The translations under genes were made by a program, and so were the position numbers. A model generated the notes under the pieces. It was not told where the DNA came from and did not search any database. It was given only the letters and a program-made list of their open reading frames with translations. This document shows, one piece after another, positions 1 through 8,692 of a stretch of DNA of 11,926 nucleotides. Numbering within the stretch: the stretch's first letter is position 1; each line of letters begins with the position of its first letter. The stretch is taken from positions 1 to 11,926 of the forward strand of contig RBNI01005935.1 in NCBI GenBank assembly GCA_003990745.1, written 5' to 3'. Source of the stretch: Jimgerdemannia flammicorona (Eukaryota > Mucoromycota > Endogonomycetes > Endogonales > Endogonaceae).

Positions 1-152
1 AAAAAAAAAAAAAAATAATGACCAACTGTGAGTCATTGTGACCATAGTTCAGATATCTTGAGAAATATAAAAGAAGAATCAAGGAACTGCAGTAGCAGCA
101 ACCAATAAGACCCACCAATCCCAAAATAGCTCAAAGACTTATTATAAACAAA

Positions 153-1010
153 ATGCCTGCTGCTCACCAAATCTCAAGATCAAGGAATTACCAAGGCATC
201 TCAGTTGAAGAAAGAATGTTCCAAGACATCAGAAGAGTCATAAGGACCCACTCAAGAAGGACTTCTAGTGTCAACCTGGGTACTGGTGACTCTTATCACT
301 ATATCCTCTACCACTGTGAAATGGAAACAAGGATCACCATTGCTACCAAATGCCTCCAAATGTAGCAGGAGTATGAAATAGGAAACCTCCTCTGCCAGGA
401 GTTTCCACAGACCAGCCCCCAAGAGCTATAAGATGCCACTTTCATGGATATACATGAGGCAAGGACAGCAAAGAAGATCCATCAGATCTTCAGGCATGCA
501 CCATGGTCGATCTCCAACTTAAAGTATGTTAGAGTCTCAGACTTCAGAGATCTGTCATCTCACTATATCAATGCACTAGAAGCCAGGGTGGCTACAGAAG
601 CTCAGTCTACTATTACTCTCAATAGTGATGAAGTAGAAGACTTCTGGCATCATATCCTTCAGGACAACTCAGACCAATTCCTACAAGGATTGATCTCAGT
701 ATTCCAAGGCCCAAGCATCCAGGTTAGATCTCTCCAAGATCTCACATTTGTTCTCTATTTTGTGGAAGAGAACCTTATAGATTGGAGAGCCCCCAATTTC
801 CATGCTGCTGAATGTAATGATGTTATCAGCAATGATGTCATCCTGTATGACATATGTGAGATGCATGATGAAGCATACAAAGTATGTGAAACACACAACC
901 TACACAATGACAATGATAAGACAGATGAGACATTCATGGATCTCATCTCCTTCAAAGACATCCTGACCTCTAATGATGAAGCCCCTATGGTCTTGAACAT
1001 TCTGCTCTAA
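153..1010 (+). pseudogene. U3-encoded ORF, 5' LTR copy, broken by two stops; unknown function
   Basis: From the ATG at 153 to the TAA at 1008-1010 one frame is interrupted only by TAG at 363-365 and TAA at 429-431. The 3' LTR copy has sense codons at both positions (TGG and CAA), and its own stops lie elsewhere, so the frame was probably open over 285 codons at insertion. The N-terminal third is rich in Arg and Tyr (70 residues before the first stop). The middle contains ARTAKKIHQIFRHAPW, identical in both copies. The C-terminal half is strongly acidic. I see no signal peptide, membrane segment or known catalytic motif, and I do not recognise the family. This copy lies upstream of the LTR's own TATA box, so it would not be on the element's transcript; the 3' copy would. 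Confidence 0.7.
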
Positions 1011-1202
1011 GTCCCTTGGTTATACTGAATAATGCCAGCACCAGTATTCTGATGTGATACTGAATTATACCAGTATCCTGAACTTGTACAACCATCAGTA
1101 CCAACCCTAGAACTTAGTAGTTTTTCCTGTCCTGGCATTTTATTTTAGTTATTTGAATTTATATTTAGCTTTATATCTTAGCAACCATTGAATTAAATAT
1201 TG

Positions 1203-1235
1203 TATAAATACCCCTCTTATTTTCTCTGAAATAAA
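1203..1235 (+). promoter_or_regulatory. LTR TATA box and polyadenylation signal (5' LTR)
   Basis: TATAAATA (1203-1210) is followed 20 bases later by AATAAA (1230-1235). Both are repeated at 8456-8463 and 8483-8488. In this LTR the TATA box would start the genomic RNA. The two signals lie so close together that the cap site and poly(A) signal may overlap, giving a short R region. Confidence 0.65.
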
Positions 1236-1442
1236 GTCAGTTGCAGTTCACTTACATACAATCCCTTGCAAGTAATCTAAGAGATAACAAGATAGTTAAA
1301 GATAAGAAGTTTGAGGACTATAAGACCTTGGAAAGGCACTTCAATAAGAACTTGCTTATAACAAACTTGAGTTAGTCTAAGAGATACACCTTGAAGAGAA
1401 TCTGGCATATTTGAAGAACTCAGTGACTACTATGTGACAACT

Positions 1443-1459
1443 TGGTGCCCATTAGCTGG
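1443..1459 (+). other. Possible primer binding site
   Basis: Three bases after the LTR end the sequence reads TGGTGCCCATTAGCTGG. TGG matches the CCA end of a tRNA, and the position is right for a minus-strand primer site. I could not assign a tRNA. The second TG may be a decayed CG (TGGCGCCC), which would change the match. The leader up to the Gag ATG at 1496 has only one short upstream ATG (1470), closed after a few codons. Confidence 0.45.
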
Positions 1460-1495
1460 TGATTCAAGATGAATCCCTCACTTTCAAGCTAAAAA

Positions 1496-2818
1496 ATGAA
1501 CAACCCCACAACAACTACCCTGATTACAAGAGTCACCCCTACAAGAATTCAAGACAAGATGGAAATGTGTCCCCCTACATTCTATGGATATACTACTGAA
1601 GAGTTAATCCTGACCTTTATTGAAGACTTTGAACAATTTGCTGCCATACAAGTCCTTGGTGTGGATGCACAATTGGTCCTTCTATCAGTCAGCCTCAGAG
1701 GACCTGCCAGAGACTAGTTCAATGCAGCTACTATTGCTAATAATGGTGCAGCCAAACTTGCCAACATGAAGGCCTTCTTCAGAATAACATACTATATGGA
1801 AGAGATCAAGCAAGCTCTCAAGGATCAACTTAATACTATCTGCCAGAGACTTAGTGAAGATCCCAACTCATTCTATACCTAAATCTACCACCAGATTGTC
1901 TTGGCTGGCTATGATGATGCCCTCAAGGAACAAATAGCAGATTCAATCTTCCTCAAAGGAGTTCACCCTGAAATTGCCTTAGCAATCTGGTCTACCCCAG
2001 CTGCACTGACCCTTGATCAGAAAGTGGTCTTTGTACAGAGATATTGGACTGCCAGACACCCTGCCAAATACTCAATGGAGAAAATAACTAGCATCAAGAT
2101 GGAATCATCAAAGCTAACTAGTATCATACCTGCCACAGTTGTAAACAGACAACTATCCCCACCTACCCCCAAGATAGACAAAGCTGACCCAGTGGAAGAA
2201 CTTACCAAGTAGTTCGCTGAGATAACTACACATCTTGGTGATGTTGTTAGAGAAGTCTGAAGAACCAACAGGAGACCAGTGCAGAGATTTGCAGCTACTA
2301 CAGAAGAATGCAATATCACATGCTTCAGATGTGGAGAAGAAGGCCACTATGCAAAGAATTGCATGACCAAAATGAGATACAAAGCCCAACCAAGCAATGC
2401 TAGCAGAACCAGAGAACAAACCAATACAGTAGTCATTGAGGAGATTAGTGATACTGATGATGAAGAATACTACAAGGAGCTTGAATTCTACCCTACTACT
2501 GAAGGTACTGGAACCTGGTCCAAGCTCTATGACAAAAAGAGCAACAGCAAGCCAGTTGGAAGACTAAAGAAGACCCCAGCTATTACTATTCAAAGTAAGA
2601 CTCAACCCAAGGAGATTGATCAAGATATAGAGTTAGATAAAGCTGTCTGCCAAATCATTGAAGGCACTACTCCAGTCTCAGGAGAAAGTGAAAGCAAGAA
2701 GGAATAGAAGCTGTGCAAGACCAAGATCCACTAGTATGATATCTACAAGGACCTCAAGAAACCGAAGGTCAATGCTACTTTTGGACAGCTAGCTGAAGTC
2801 TCTGCCTTCAGACAGCAG
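1496..2818 (+). pseudogene. gag: Gag region with a CCHC zinc knuckle, broken by stops
   Basis: The start at 1496 has A at -3 and opens a frame that continues, without any shift, into the protease. Interruptions are TAG 1715-1717, TAA 1880-1882, TAG 2210-2212, TGA 2258-2260, TAG 2705-2707 and TAG 2732-2734; all can derive from Gln, Trp or Arg codons by one transition. The capsid-like part (about 1560-2060) has the layout of Ty3/gypsy Gag. A knuckle CFRCGEEGHYAKNC (C-X2-C-X4-H-X4-C) is intact at 2321-2362 and would bind the element's RNA. An acidic patch (DTDDEEYY) follows. With no terminator of its own evident, Gag was probably the front of one Gag-Pol polyprotein. Confidence 0.85.
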
Positions 2819-3660
2819 TTGAGAGTAGGACTTGCAGCTACTACCAAAAATCAAGAGTACAAGATTGTAGAAGCTCACAATGCACAGGAAGAATCTGAAA
2901 ACTCAGGTGAAGAATCCAAAGACCAGCACAAGACATCAGCCTATACCCTATGTCAGATTGAAGACTGTATCTTTAATGCCATCATTGATACTGGTGCTGG
3001 AGGATGCCTTATGAGCAAGAAGGCAATTGATCATCTAGGTTGGGATATTGAAGAGTCTACTAAGATGATCTATATTACAGCAGATGGTATACAAGCTACC
3101 TCCCTTGGCAAAATCTGAGAAGTCCCCATCAAGATAGGAGGAGCTACCATCCCAGTAGATGTTTGTTACAAGCACTACCAACTATAACATCCTCATTGGC
3201 AAACAATAGCTTCACAAGGCCAAGGCCATCATTGACCTCAATGCCCAGAAGATATAGATCAACTATAGAGGAAGAAAGGTATAAGTCTCTATCAATATCC
3301 ACAAAGGAGTTCTACCAGATATGGAGGAAGGAGATGAAGAGGACACAGAGGTCTTCATGCACTTGGTGAATAAGAACAAGAACAAGAACAAGACACCCAA
3401 GCTCACAGATGAGCAGTGGTACAACAAGATCATTGATGGCTATGCCATGCCCCCATAGTACTAGGATGTACTGCTCAGAACACCTGAATGACTGCTGGTT
3501 CTATATCAGTGAAGTCAGGAAAATCCATCAACAGAAACACAAGCAAGAAGGCACCAAAGCAAAAAGGAAAGCCAAAGAAGATGACCAGCCCCCTAAGCTT
3601 CAGGCTGATAGTGACAATGAGGAGGAATAAGAATCAGACATCACCCTCAAGGTCAAGAAG
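2819..3660 (+). pseudogene. Aspartic protease domain and following linker, broken
   Basis: The motif I-I-D-T-G-A-G puts the catalytic Asp at 2987-2989, as in retropepsin-like proteases that cut the polyprotein. The frame ends at TGA 3116-3118 and then, near 3160-3168, shifts from frame 2 to frame 3, where the sequence continues as TTNYNILIGKQ, stop, LHKAKAIIDL, matching the C-terminal flap and ILIG part of Ty3-type proteases. More stops lie at 3207-3209, 3255-3257 and 3282-3284. About 3290-3660 is a Lys/Asn/Glu-rich linker with no recognised fold; the readable frame changes again from 3 to 1 somewhere near 3460-3500. The linker leads directly into the dUTPase. Confidence 0.82.
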
Positions 3661-4065
3661 TTTCACTCTGAAGCCAAGATCCCAGAATACAAGACTAAAG
3701 GAGCCATAGGAATGGACCTTACCAGCATTTAAGATACTACCCTCGAACCACAGACCACTACTCTACTTGGTACTGGAATTGGAGTCAAGCTGTCAGAGAA
3801 CTATACTGGAATTATCAAGACTAGAAGCAGTCTGGCCAAAAGTGAAATCTCAGTTGAAGGAGGAGTAATTGACTCTGATTACACTGGTGAGATCTTTCTC
3901 ATAGTCAGAAATCACAACCCCACCACCCCATTCAAAGTCAAGAAGTATGACAGGATTGGTCAGATGCTGATTCATGAAATCAAGAAACCTAAGATCATTG
4001 AAGCCATCAAACTCATCAAGACCAAGAGAGGAGAACAAGACTTTAGATCTATTGGAAGAGGAGTC
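3661..4065 (+). pseudogene. dUTPase domain between protease and reverse transcriptase, one stop
   Basis: Frame 1 shows the five motifs of the trimeric all-beta dUTPase family in order. Motif 1: GAIGMDLTS at 3700-3726. Motif 2: G-X4-RSSLA at 3808-3837. Motif 3: GVIDSDYTGE at 3862-3891, with the catalytic Asp at 3871-3873 and the uracil-site Tyr at 3880-3882. Motif 4: YDRIGQMLI at 3946-3972. Motif 5: RGEQDFRSIG at 4027-4056, a damaged form of the usual Gly-rich RGXXGFGSTG; the three departures (D, R, I) are each one transition away. The only stop is TAA at 3730-3732. The family hydrolyses dUTP to dUMP and pyrophosphate, which would keep uracil out of the cDNA. Spacing between motifs and total length (about 125-130 residues) fit. 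Retroviral dUTPases sit in Gag-Pro or between RNase H and integrase, not here. Confidence 0.88.
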
Positions 4066-5098
4066 TACACCATCACTAAGATTACCAAACTTGAATACAA
4101 GAAAGATAAGGACCAGAACAAGCACACATATACCATTGGAAAAAACTTTTCCCTGGAAGAACAACTTCTTGAGATCCTATACCAGAATGAAGGAGTACTT
4201 ACTACAGACTTCAGAGATATCTATAATCAAGAACCTAAGTACTACCATGAAGTTAACACTAGTGATACCAAGCCCATCTACCAGAAAGCCAGACTCATAC
4301 CACCTGCCTATAGAGAATGGCTGTGAGCAGAACTCAAGGAAATGGAAGAAGCTAGAATCATCAAGCAAGCTATCAGTCCCTGGGCTTCACCCATTGTCCT
4401 TGCCCCAAAGAAAGGAAACAAGCTTAGAGAGTTTGCACCAAGACTCTGCATTGACTACAGGAAGCTCAATGTCATCACCAAGAAGGATAGACAGCCCTTG
4501 CCAAATATTCAAGAAATCCTTACCACCCTTGGAAGCAAAGCCAAATACTATACCACCCTGGATCTGTTCTCAGGCTTCCATCAGATTGGTCTCACTCAAG
4601 ATGCCAGTGAGAAATCAGCCTTCATCACACCTGATGCCACCTATATCTACCTGTGAATGCTATTTGGAATGTGCAATACCCCAGCAAGTTTTCAGTGAAT
4701 AATAAATAGAGTCTTCAGCAATGAGATTGGAAAATGGCTCTTTGTCTATGTTGATAATGTGATCACCTTCAGCAACACTGCACAGAAACATGTCAATCAC
4801 ATACAGCTAGCTCTCAAGAAGCTCAAGGAGCATGGCCTCTATATCAAGCCCAAGAAATGCAAGTTTGCAGCTCAGGAAATCGCCTATCTAGGACACCTCA
4901 TCAACCAGACTGGAATCCATACAGACCCTATGAAGATTGAGACTGTTGCAGCCTACCCAAGACCCAGAATGACTACAGAAGTCCATACCATCCTTGGACT
5001 GGCCAGCTACTACAGAAGATTCATCAAAGGATACTCTAATATTGCAGCACCTATCTATGAGCTACTGAAGAAGGAAATCAAATTTGAATGGACTAAGA
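4066..5098 (+). pseudogene. pol: Reverse transcriptase domain, catalytic Asp lost
   Basis: Same frame as the dUTPase. Ty3/gypsy RT landmarks follow in order: SPWASPIVLAPKK (about 4375-4413), LCIDYRKLN (4447-4473), TLDLFSGFHQI (4555-4587), LFGMCNTPASFQ (4660-4695), then YVDN at 4747-4758 where the family has YVDD. GAT to AAT (a G-to-A change) thus removes one of the catalytic aspartates. The thumb and connection part is clear (CKFAAQEIAYLGH; LGLASYYRRFIKGYS). Stops are TGA 4324-4326, TGA 4654-4656 and TGA 4696-4698. Near 5095-5100 the frame shifts from 1 to 3, consistent with one lost base, and continues into RNase H. Confidence 0.93.
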
Positions 5099-5099
5099 G

Positions 5100-5567
5100 T
5101 ACCAAGAAATCTTCAATGAACTCAAGACCAGATGGACCCAAGCACCTATCCTCAGAAGACCAGATTGGAACCTAGAATTCATCCTGCAGACAGATGTAAG
5201 TGCTATAGGACTTGGAGCAGTCCTAGCCCAGAAGAAAGATAGACATGAATATGTCATCTCCTATACAAGCCAAGGTACCCGTGGAGCAGAACAGAACTAT
5301 AAGTCATACAAGCTTGAATGCTTAGCAGTAGTTTGGGCAATAGACAAGTTCTACTACTACTTAGCTGGGAAATACTTTACTATTCAAACAGACTATTCTG
5401 CTCTTGCCTGGCTATTCCACACTCTGAACCCCAAAGGAATATATACCGATAGATCTACAGGCTGCAAGAGTATGACTGTACTATCAAGCACTGCTTAGGA
5501 AGAACCAACACCAATGCTGATACACTCTCAAGGACACCCCAAAATACTCCCATCAAGAGCATTCAAC
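5100..5567 (+). pseudogene. RNase H domain, frameshifted
   Basis: Frame 3 gives the Ty3/gypsy RNase H: FILQTDVSAIGLGAVLAQ with catalytic Asp at 5193-5195, then LECLAVVWAIDKFYYYL with the Glu, and TIQTDYSAL with the next Asp. It degrades the RNA strand of the cDNA hybrid. Near 5435-5447 the readable frame moves from 3 to 2, with a TAG at 5450-5452, and continues as RLQEYDCTIKHCLGRTNTNADTL, the usual C-terminal tail ending in the N-X-A-D-X-L-S-R type motif. By about 5568 the coding frame has returned to 3. Confidence 0.88.
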
Positions 5568-6765
5568 ATGAACAAGGAGCTATACTATAGATTAATCAGC
5601 TATCTTAGGCAGCAGAAGATACCTAACCACTTTGAACTCTGGACAATCACTATCATCAACCAGACTTGGAAATAGTTTGAACTAGATAACACTATACTCA
5701 GAAAAGGAGAAAAGCTAGTAATACCTAAATACAAGAAGTATCAAGTAATGAAAAAAGTACATGAGCAAGGATACCTAGGAGGAACCAACACATATGACAA
5801 GGTAAGAAGAACTATATAGTGGCCCAAGATGGAAAAAGACTTGTGCCAATTTGTCAAAGGGTGTGACAAGTGTCAAAAACAGAAACAAGATCAGCAAGAC
5901 CAGGTATCTGGGTTATCAAGAATTGAGCCTATCCCCTTCCACCATATTGCAATGGATATCATTGGGCCACTTCCAGTAACACTATCAGAAAACCACTATA
6001 TTATAGTTATTGTAGACCTCTTTACCAAATGGATAGAAGCAGGAGTATTGTAAGAAGCCAATGCCCTCTCTATAGCTGACTTCCTGCACCAAGAAATCAT
6101 CTGCTGCTACAAGATACTGAAGCAAATCACAACAGACTGTAGTACAAAATTTGTCAATGGATTCCATGAGATAATGTATCAGAAATATAAGATCCAGCAC
6201 ATCAAGACTATTACATACCACCCTCAAGGAAATAGACAGACAGAGAGAACTAATAAGACCCTCAAGAATATCCTGGCAAAGATCTCAGAGACATATGAGA
6301 ATTGGGATAATTATCTCCCAACCACCCTCTCTATTCTATAAGACATATGGTCACAGAGCACACACTTTACTCCAAGAGAACTGCTCTTCAGAGAAGAAGA
6401 TTCTGATGGAACCTCAGCCACAAATCTAGATCTAACTTGGAGACAGATTGATGCAGAAATCCAGAGACTACACCAAATCAGGAAGAAGGCTGAAGATTAC
6501 ATTATCAAGTTACAAGCACTGACAAGGAAGAATGCAGAAAAGAATCACAAGACCCTAGAACCCATCTGAATTAGAGAAAAAGTTCTACTGTATTGAAATA
6601 TAGTAGAAGCCTCATGGTCACAAAAACTGGAGCTCAAATGAGAAGGACCCTTCTATATGCAAGATATCAAGGAAACTACCTTCTGACTTAGAAAAATCTC
6701 AGGAACCATACTGCCTACTATAGTACATAGGAATAGACTCAAGAAGTACCATGAACCTATATAAG
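5568..6765 (+). pseudogene. Integrase domain with GPF module, broken by stops
   Basis: Frame 3. The HHCC zinc domain has His at 5760-5762, Tyr (TAC, 5772-5774) where the second His belongs, and CDKC at 5862-5873. The catalytic core has D at 5955-5957 (AMDIIGPLP), D at 6135-6137 (TTDCSTKF, where TDRGTQF-like sequence is usual) and E at 6243-6245 (QTERTNKTL), giving 35 residues between the last two (DD35E). The C-terminal GPF/Y module survives as EGPFYMQDI just after a TGA at 6639-6641. Stops also occur at 5814-5816, 6051-6053, about 6339, 6567, 6594 and 6684. It would have inserted the cDNA into the genome. I see no chromodomain after it. Confidence 0.92.
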
Positions 6766-7236
6766 AGAAGCAAAACATGATGACCACCTGTGAGGTTCTA
6801 GTCTGCGAATCATAACAGCATGTCCCATGACCAGCAGACTATCTGTCTGGACCATTCTCTAAGAGATATGATACCAGCAACTACTCATCCATGAGACTTT
6901 CAAAGCTAGAGAAGTTTGAACCATCAACTGATTGGTCAAGATCAGAATCAGGCCCTTGCTCTATATGAAGGGAGCGACCCTTCACCATTATGCCAAAATA
7001 CAAAGAGAAGACACCAGCCTATAAATACCACTTTTCAACCCCTTGCCAGAGGTTATGAGATCAGCAAATTTTTTAGAACTAGACCAATGAATAAGGACAC
7101 TCAAGAAGATCCTTATTCAGGAGGAAGATGTAATGGTGATCCCAGAATGATGACATCAGCACAGGAGACAGCCTTTCCTTACAAGCCACCAGATCAAAGT
7201 ACAAGAAGATCATATGATATATGAGATGAATGATGA
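6766..7236 (+). other. Region between integrase and 3' LTR; no recognised gene, no clear polypurine tract
   Basis: The integrase frame (frame 3) continues with about a dozen stops, denser than in integrase itself, although a short stretch around 6840-6950 still reads as plausible polar protein. A 102-codon opening in frame 1 (6916-7224) begins at a TTG and matches nothing I know; I treat it as chance. The bases just before the LTR (7221-7236) are purine-rich but broken by T, so the plus-strand primer site is degenerate or unusual. A CpG-containing patch (GGAGCGACCC near 6971) is one of few in the element. Confidence 0.5.
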
Positions 7237-7370
7237 TGACCAACTGTGAGTCATTGTGACCACAGTTCAGATATCTTGAGGAATATAAAAGAAGGATCAA
7301 AGAACTGCAGTAGCAGCAACCAATAAGACCCACTAATCCCAAAATAGCTCAAAGACTTACCATAAATAAA

Positions 7371-8228
7371 ATGTCTGCTGCTTACCAAACCTTGAGGTCA
7401 AGGAACTACCAAGATATCTTAGTTGAAGAAAGAATGTTCCAAGACATCAGAAGAGCCATGAGGATCTGCTCAAGAAGGACTCCTAGTGTCAACCTGGGTA
7501 CTGGTGACTCTTATTACTATATCCTCTACTACTATGAAATGGAAACAAGGATCACCATTACTACTGAATGCCTCTAAATATGGCAGGAGTATGAAATAGG
7601 AAACCTCCTCTGCTGGGAGTTCCCACAGGCTAGCCCCCAAGAGCTACAAGATGCCACTCCCATGGATATATGTAAGGCAAGGACAGCAAAGAAGATCCAT
7701 CAGATCTTCAGGCATGCACCATGGTCGATCCCCAACTTGGAGTATGTTAGAGTCTCAGACTTCAGAGATCTGTCATCCTGCTATATCAATGTACTAGAAG
7801 CCAGGATGGCTACAGAACCCCAGTCCACTATCACCCCCAATAGTGATAAAGTAGAAAACTTCTGGCATCCTATCCTTCAGGACAACCTAGACCAATTCCT
7901 ATAAGGATTGATCTCAGTATTCCAAGGTCCAAGCATCCTGGTTAGACCTCCTCAAGACCCCACATTTGTTCCCTATTTTGTAGAAGAGAACTTTATAGAT
8001 TGGAGAGCCCCTGATTTCTCCGCTGCTGAATATGATGACATCATCAGCAATGACATCATCCTGCATGATATATATGAGATGCACAATGAAGCATGCGAAG
8101 TATGCAAAACACATGACCTATATGATGACAATGACAAGACAGATGAGATGTTCACAGACCTCATCTTCTTCAAAGACATCCTGACCTCTGATGATGAAGC
8201 CTTTATGGTCTTGAACATTCTGCTCTAA
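7371..8228 (+). pseudogene. U3-encoded ORF, 3' LTR copy, broken by two stops; unknown function
   Basis: Counterpart of 153-1010, of equal length with the same ATG and same final TAA (8226-8228). It is broken by TAA at 7575-7577 and TAA at 7905-7907; the 5' copy has CAA at both places. This copy lies downstream of pol, so it is the one an element transcript would carry, comparable in position to the U3 ORFs of some retroviruses (MMTV sag, lentiviral nef) but with no visible sequence likeness. It is in the same frame as the integrase. Upstream of the ATG the frame stays open from 7314, and the TAG at 7311-7313 lies in a Gln-coding run. The last hundred codons are rich in Asp, Glu and Asn. Family unrecognised. 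Confidence 0.7.
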
Positions 8229-8240
8229 GTCTCTTGGTTA

Positions 8241-8334
8241 CACTGAATAATGCCAGCACTAGCATTTTGATATAACACTGAATAATGCCAGCACTGGTAT
8301 TTTGATATGATACTGAATTATATCAGTATTCTGA
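8241..8334 (+). repeat. 35-bp tandem repeat in the 3' LTR
   Basis: Two full units, 8241-8275 and 8276-8310, each start CACTGAATAATGCCAGCACT and are followed by a degraded partial third unit (8311-8334). The 5' LTR has only one full unit (1023-1057) and the partial one (from 1058). The repeat lies between the U3 ORF and the TATA box, where U3 enhancer repeats commonly sit; that role is inference. Confidence 0.85.
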
Positions 8335-8455
8335 ATCTATACAACTATTAGTGCCAATCCTGGAACTTAGTAGTTTTTCCTATCCTGGCATTTTATTTTA
8401 GTTATTTGAATTTATATTTAGCTTTATATCTTAGCAACTATTGAATTATATTTTG

Positions 8456-8488
8456 TATAAATACCCCTCTTATTTCCTCTGAAATAAA
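8456..8488 (+). promoter_or_regulatory. LTR TATA box and polyadenylation signal (3' LTR)
   Basis: TATAAATA at 8456-8463 and AATAAA at 8483-8488 repeat the 5' LTR signals. In this copy the poly(A) signal would end the element's RNA. Confidence 0.6.
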
Positions 8489-8692
8489 GTCAGTTCCAGT
8501 TCACTTATATATAATCTCTTACAATTAATCTAAGAGATAACAAGACAGTTAAAGATAAGAAGTTTGAGGACTATAAGACCTTGAGAAGGCACTCCAATAA
8601 GAACTTGCTTATAACAAACTTGAGTTAGTCTAAGAGATATACCTTGAAGAGAATCTGGTATATTTGAAGGACTCAGTGACCACTATATGACA

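Larger units (their letters stand above)
19..1439 (+). repeat. 5' LTR (1421 bp) of the gypsy element
   Basis: Direct repeat of 7237-8692 with TG...CA ends. It is long for a fungal LTR because U3 carries a 285-codon reading frame (153-1010). The promoter signal TATAAATA is at 1203-1210 and AATAAA at 1230-1235, so U3 is roughly 19-1230 and R plus U5 about 200 bp. In the stretch 153-362 I counted by hand 24 differences from the 3' LTR in 210 bases, all transitions. I found only one CpG (near 506) in the whole repeat. The stretch 1011-1439 shows no reading frame of note. Confidence 0.95.
19..8692 (+). mobile_element. Complete but inactivated Ty3/gypsy-type LTR retrotransposon with a dUTPase domain
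   Basis: Two long direct repeats, both starting TGACCAACTG and ending TGACA, flank an internal region that reads, in order, Gag, CCHC knuckle, aspartic protease, dUTPase, reverse transcriptase, RNase H and integrase. RT-RNaseH before integrase is the Ty3/gypsy (Metaviridae) order. The internal part is about 5.8 kb. Coding frames in order are 2, 3, 1, 3, 2, 3, so at least five small indels have accumulated besides many stop codons. Most of the damage is C-to-T or G-to-A. Possible 4-bp target duplication: ATAA at 15-18 against ATAG at 8693-8696, one transition apart, so it is weak. The element lies next to, and probably inside, an older minus-strand copia element. Confidence 0.95.
7237..8692 (+). 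repeat. 3' LTR (1456 bp) of the gypsy element
   Basis: Matches 19-1439 along its length. It is 35 bp longer because it has one extra copy of a 35-bp unit (8241-8310). It ends TGACA at 8692, after which the sequence is unrelated to the internal region at 1440. Three CpGs were noticed (GTCGAT in both LTRs, CCGCTG near 8021, GCGAAG at 8096). TATA box at 8456-8463. Confidence 0.95.

Noticed and set aside
696..1000. Minus-strand frames of 66 and 81 codons found in both LTRs
   Set aside because: They recur only because the LTR is duplicated and lie opposite the U3 ORF, which has the better-supported frame.
1443..1470. tRNA-like 5' half (GCCCATTAGCTGGTGATTC resembles a D arm)
   Set aside because: No anticodon arm or T arm follows; better explained as primer site and leader.
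3974..4702. The longest uninterrupted reading frame in the window (242 codons, + strand)
   Set aside because: It is frame 2 across the dUTPase and RT; frame 1 carries all the conserved motifs, so this is an out-of-frame shadow.
6916..7224. 102-codon frame after integrase, possible env-like or accessory gene
   Set aside because: It starts at TTG, has no recognisable domain, signal peptide or membrane segment, and differs from the integrase frame.
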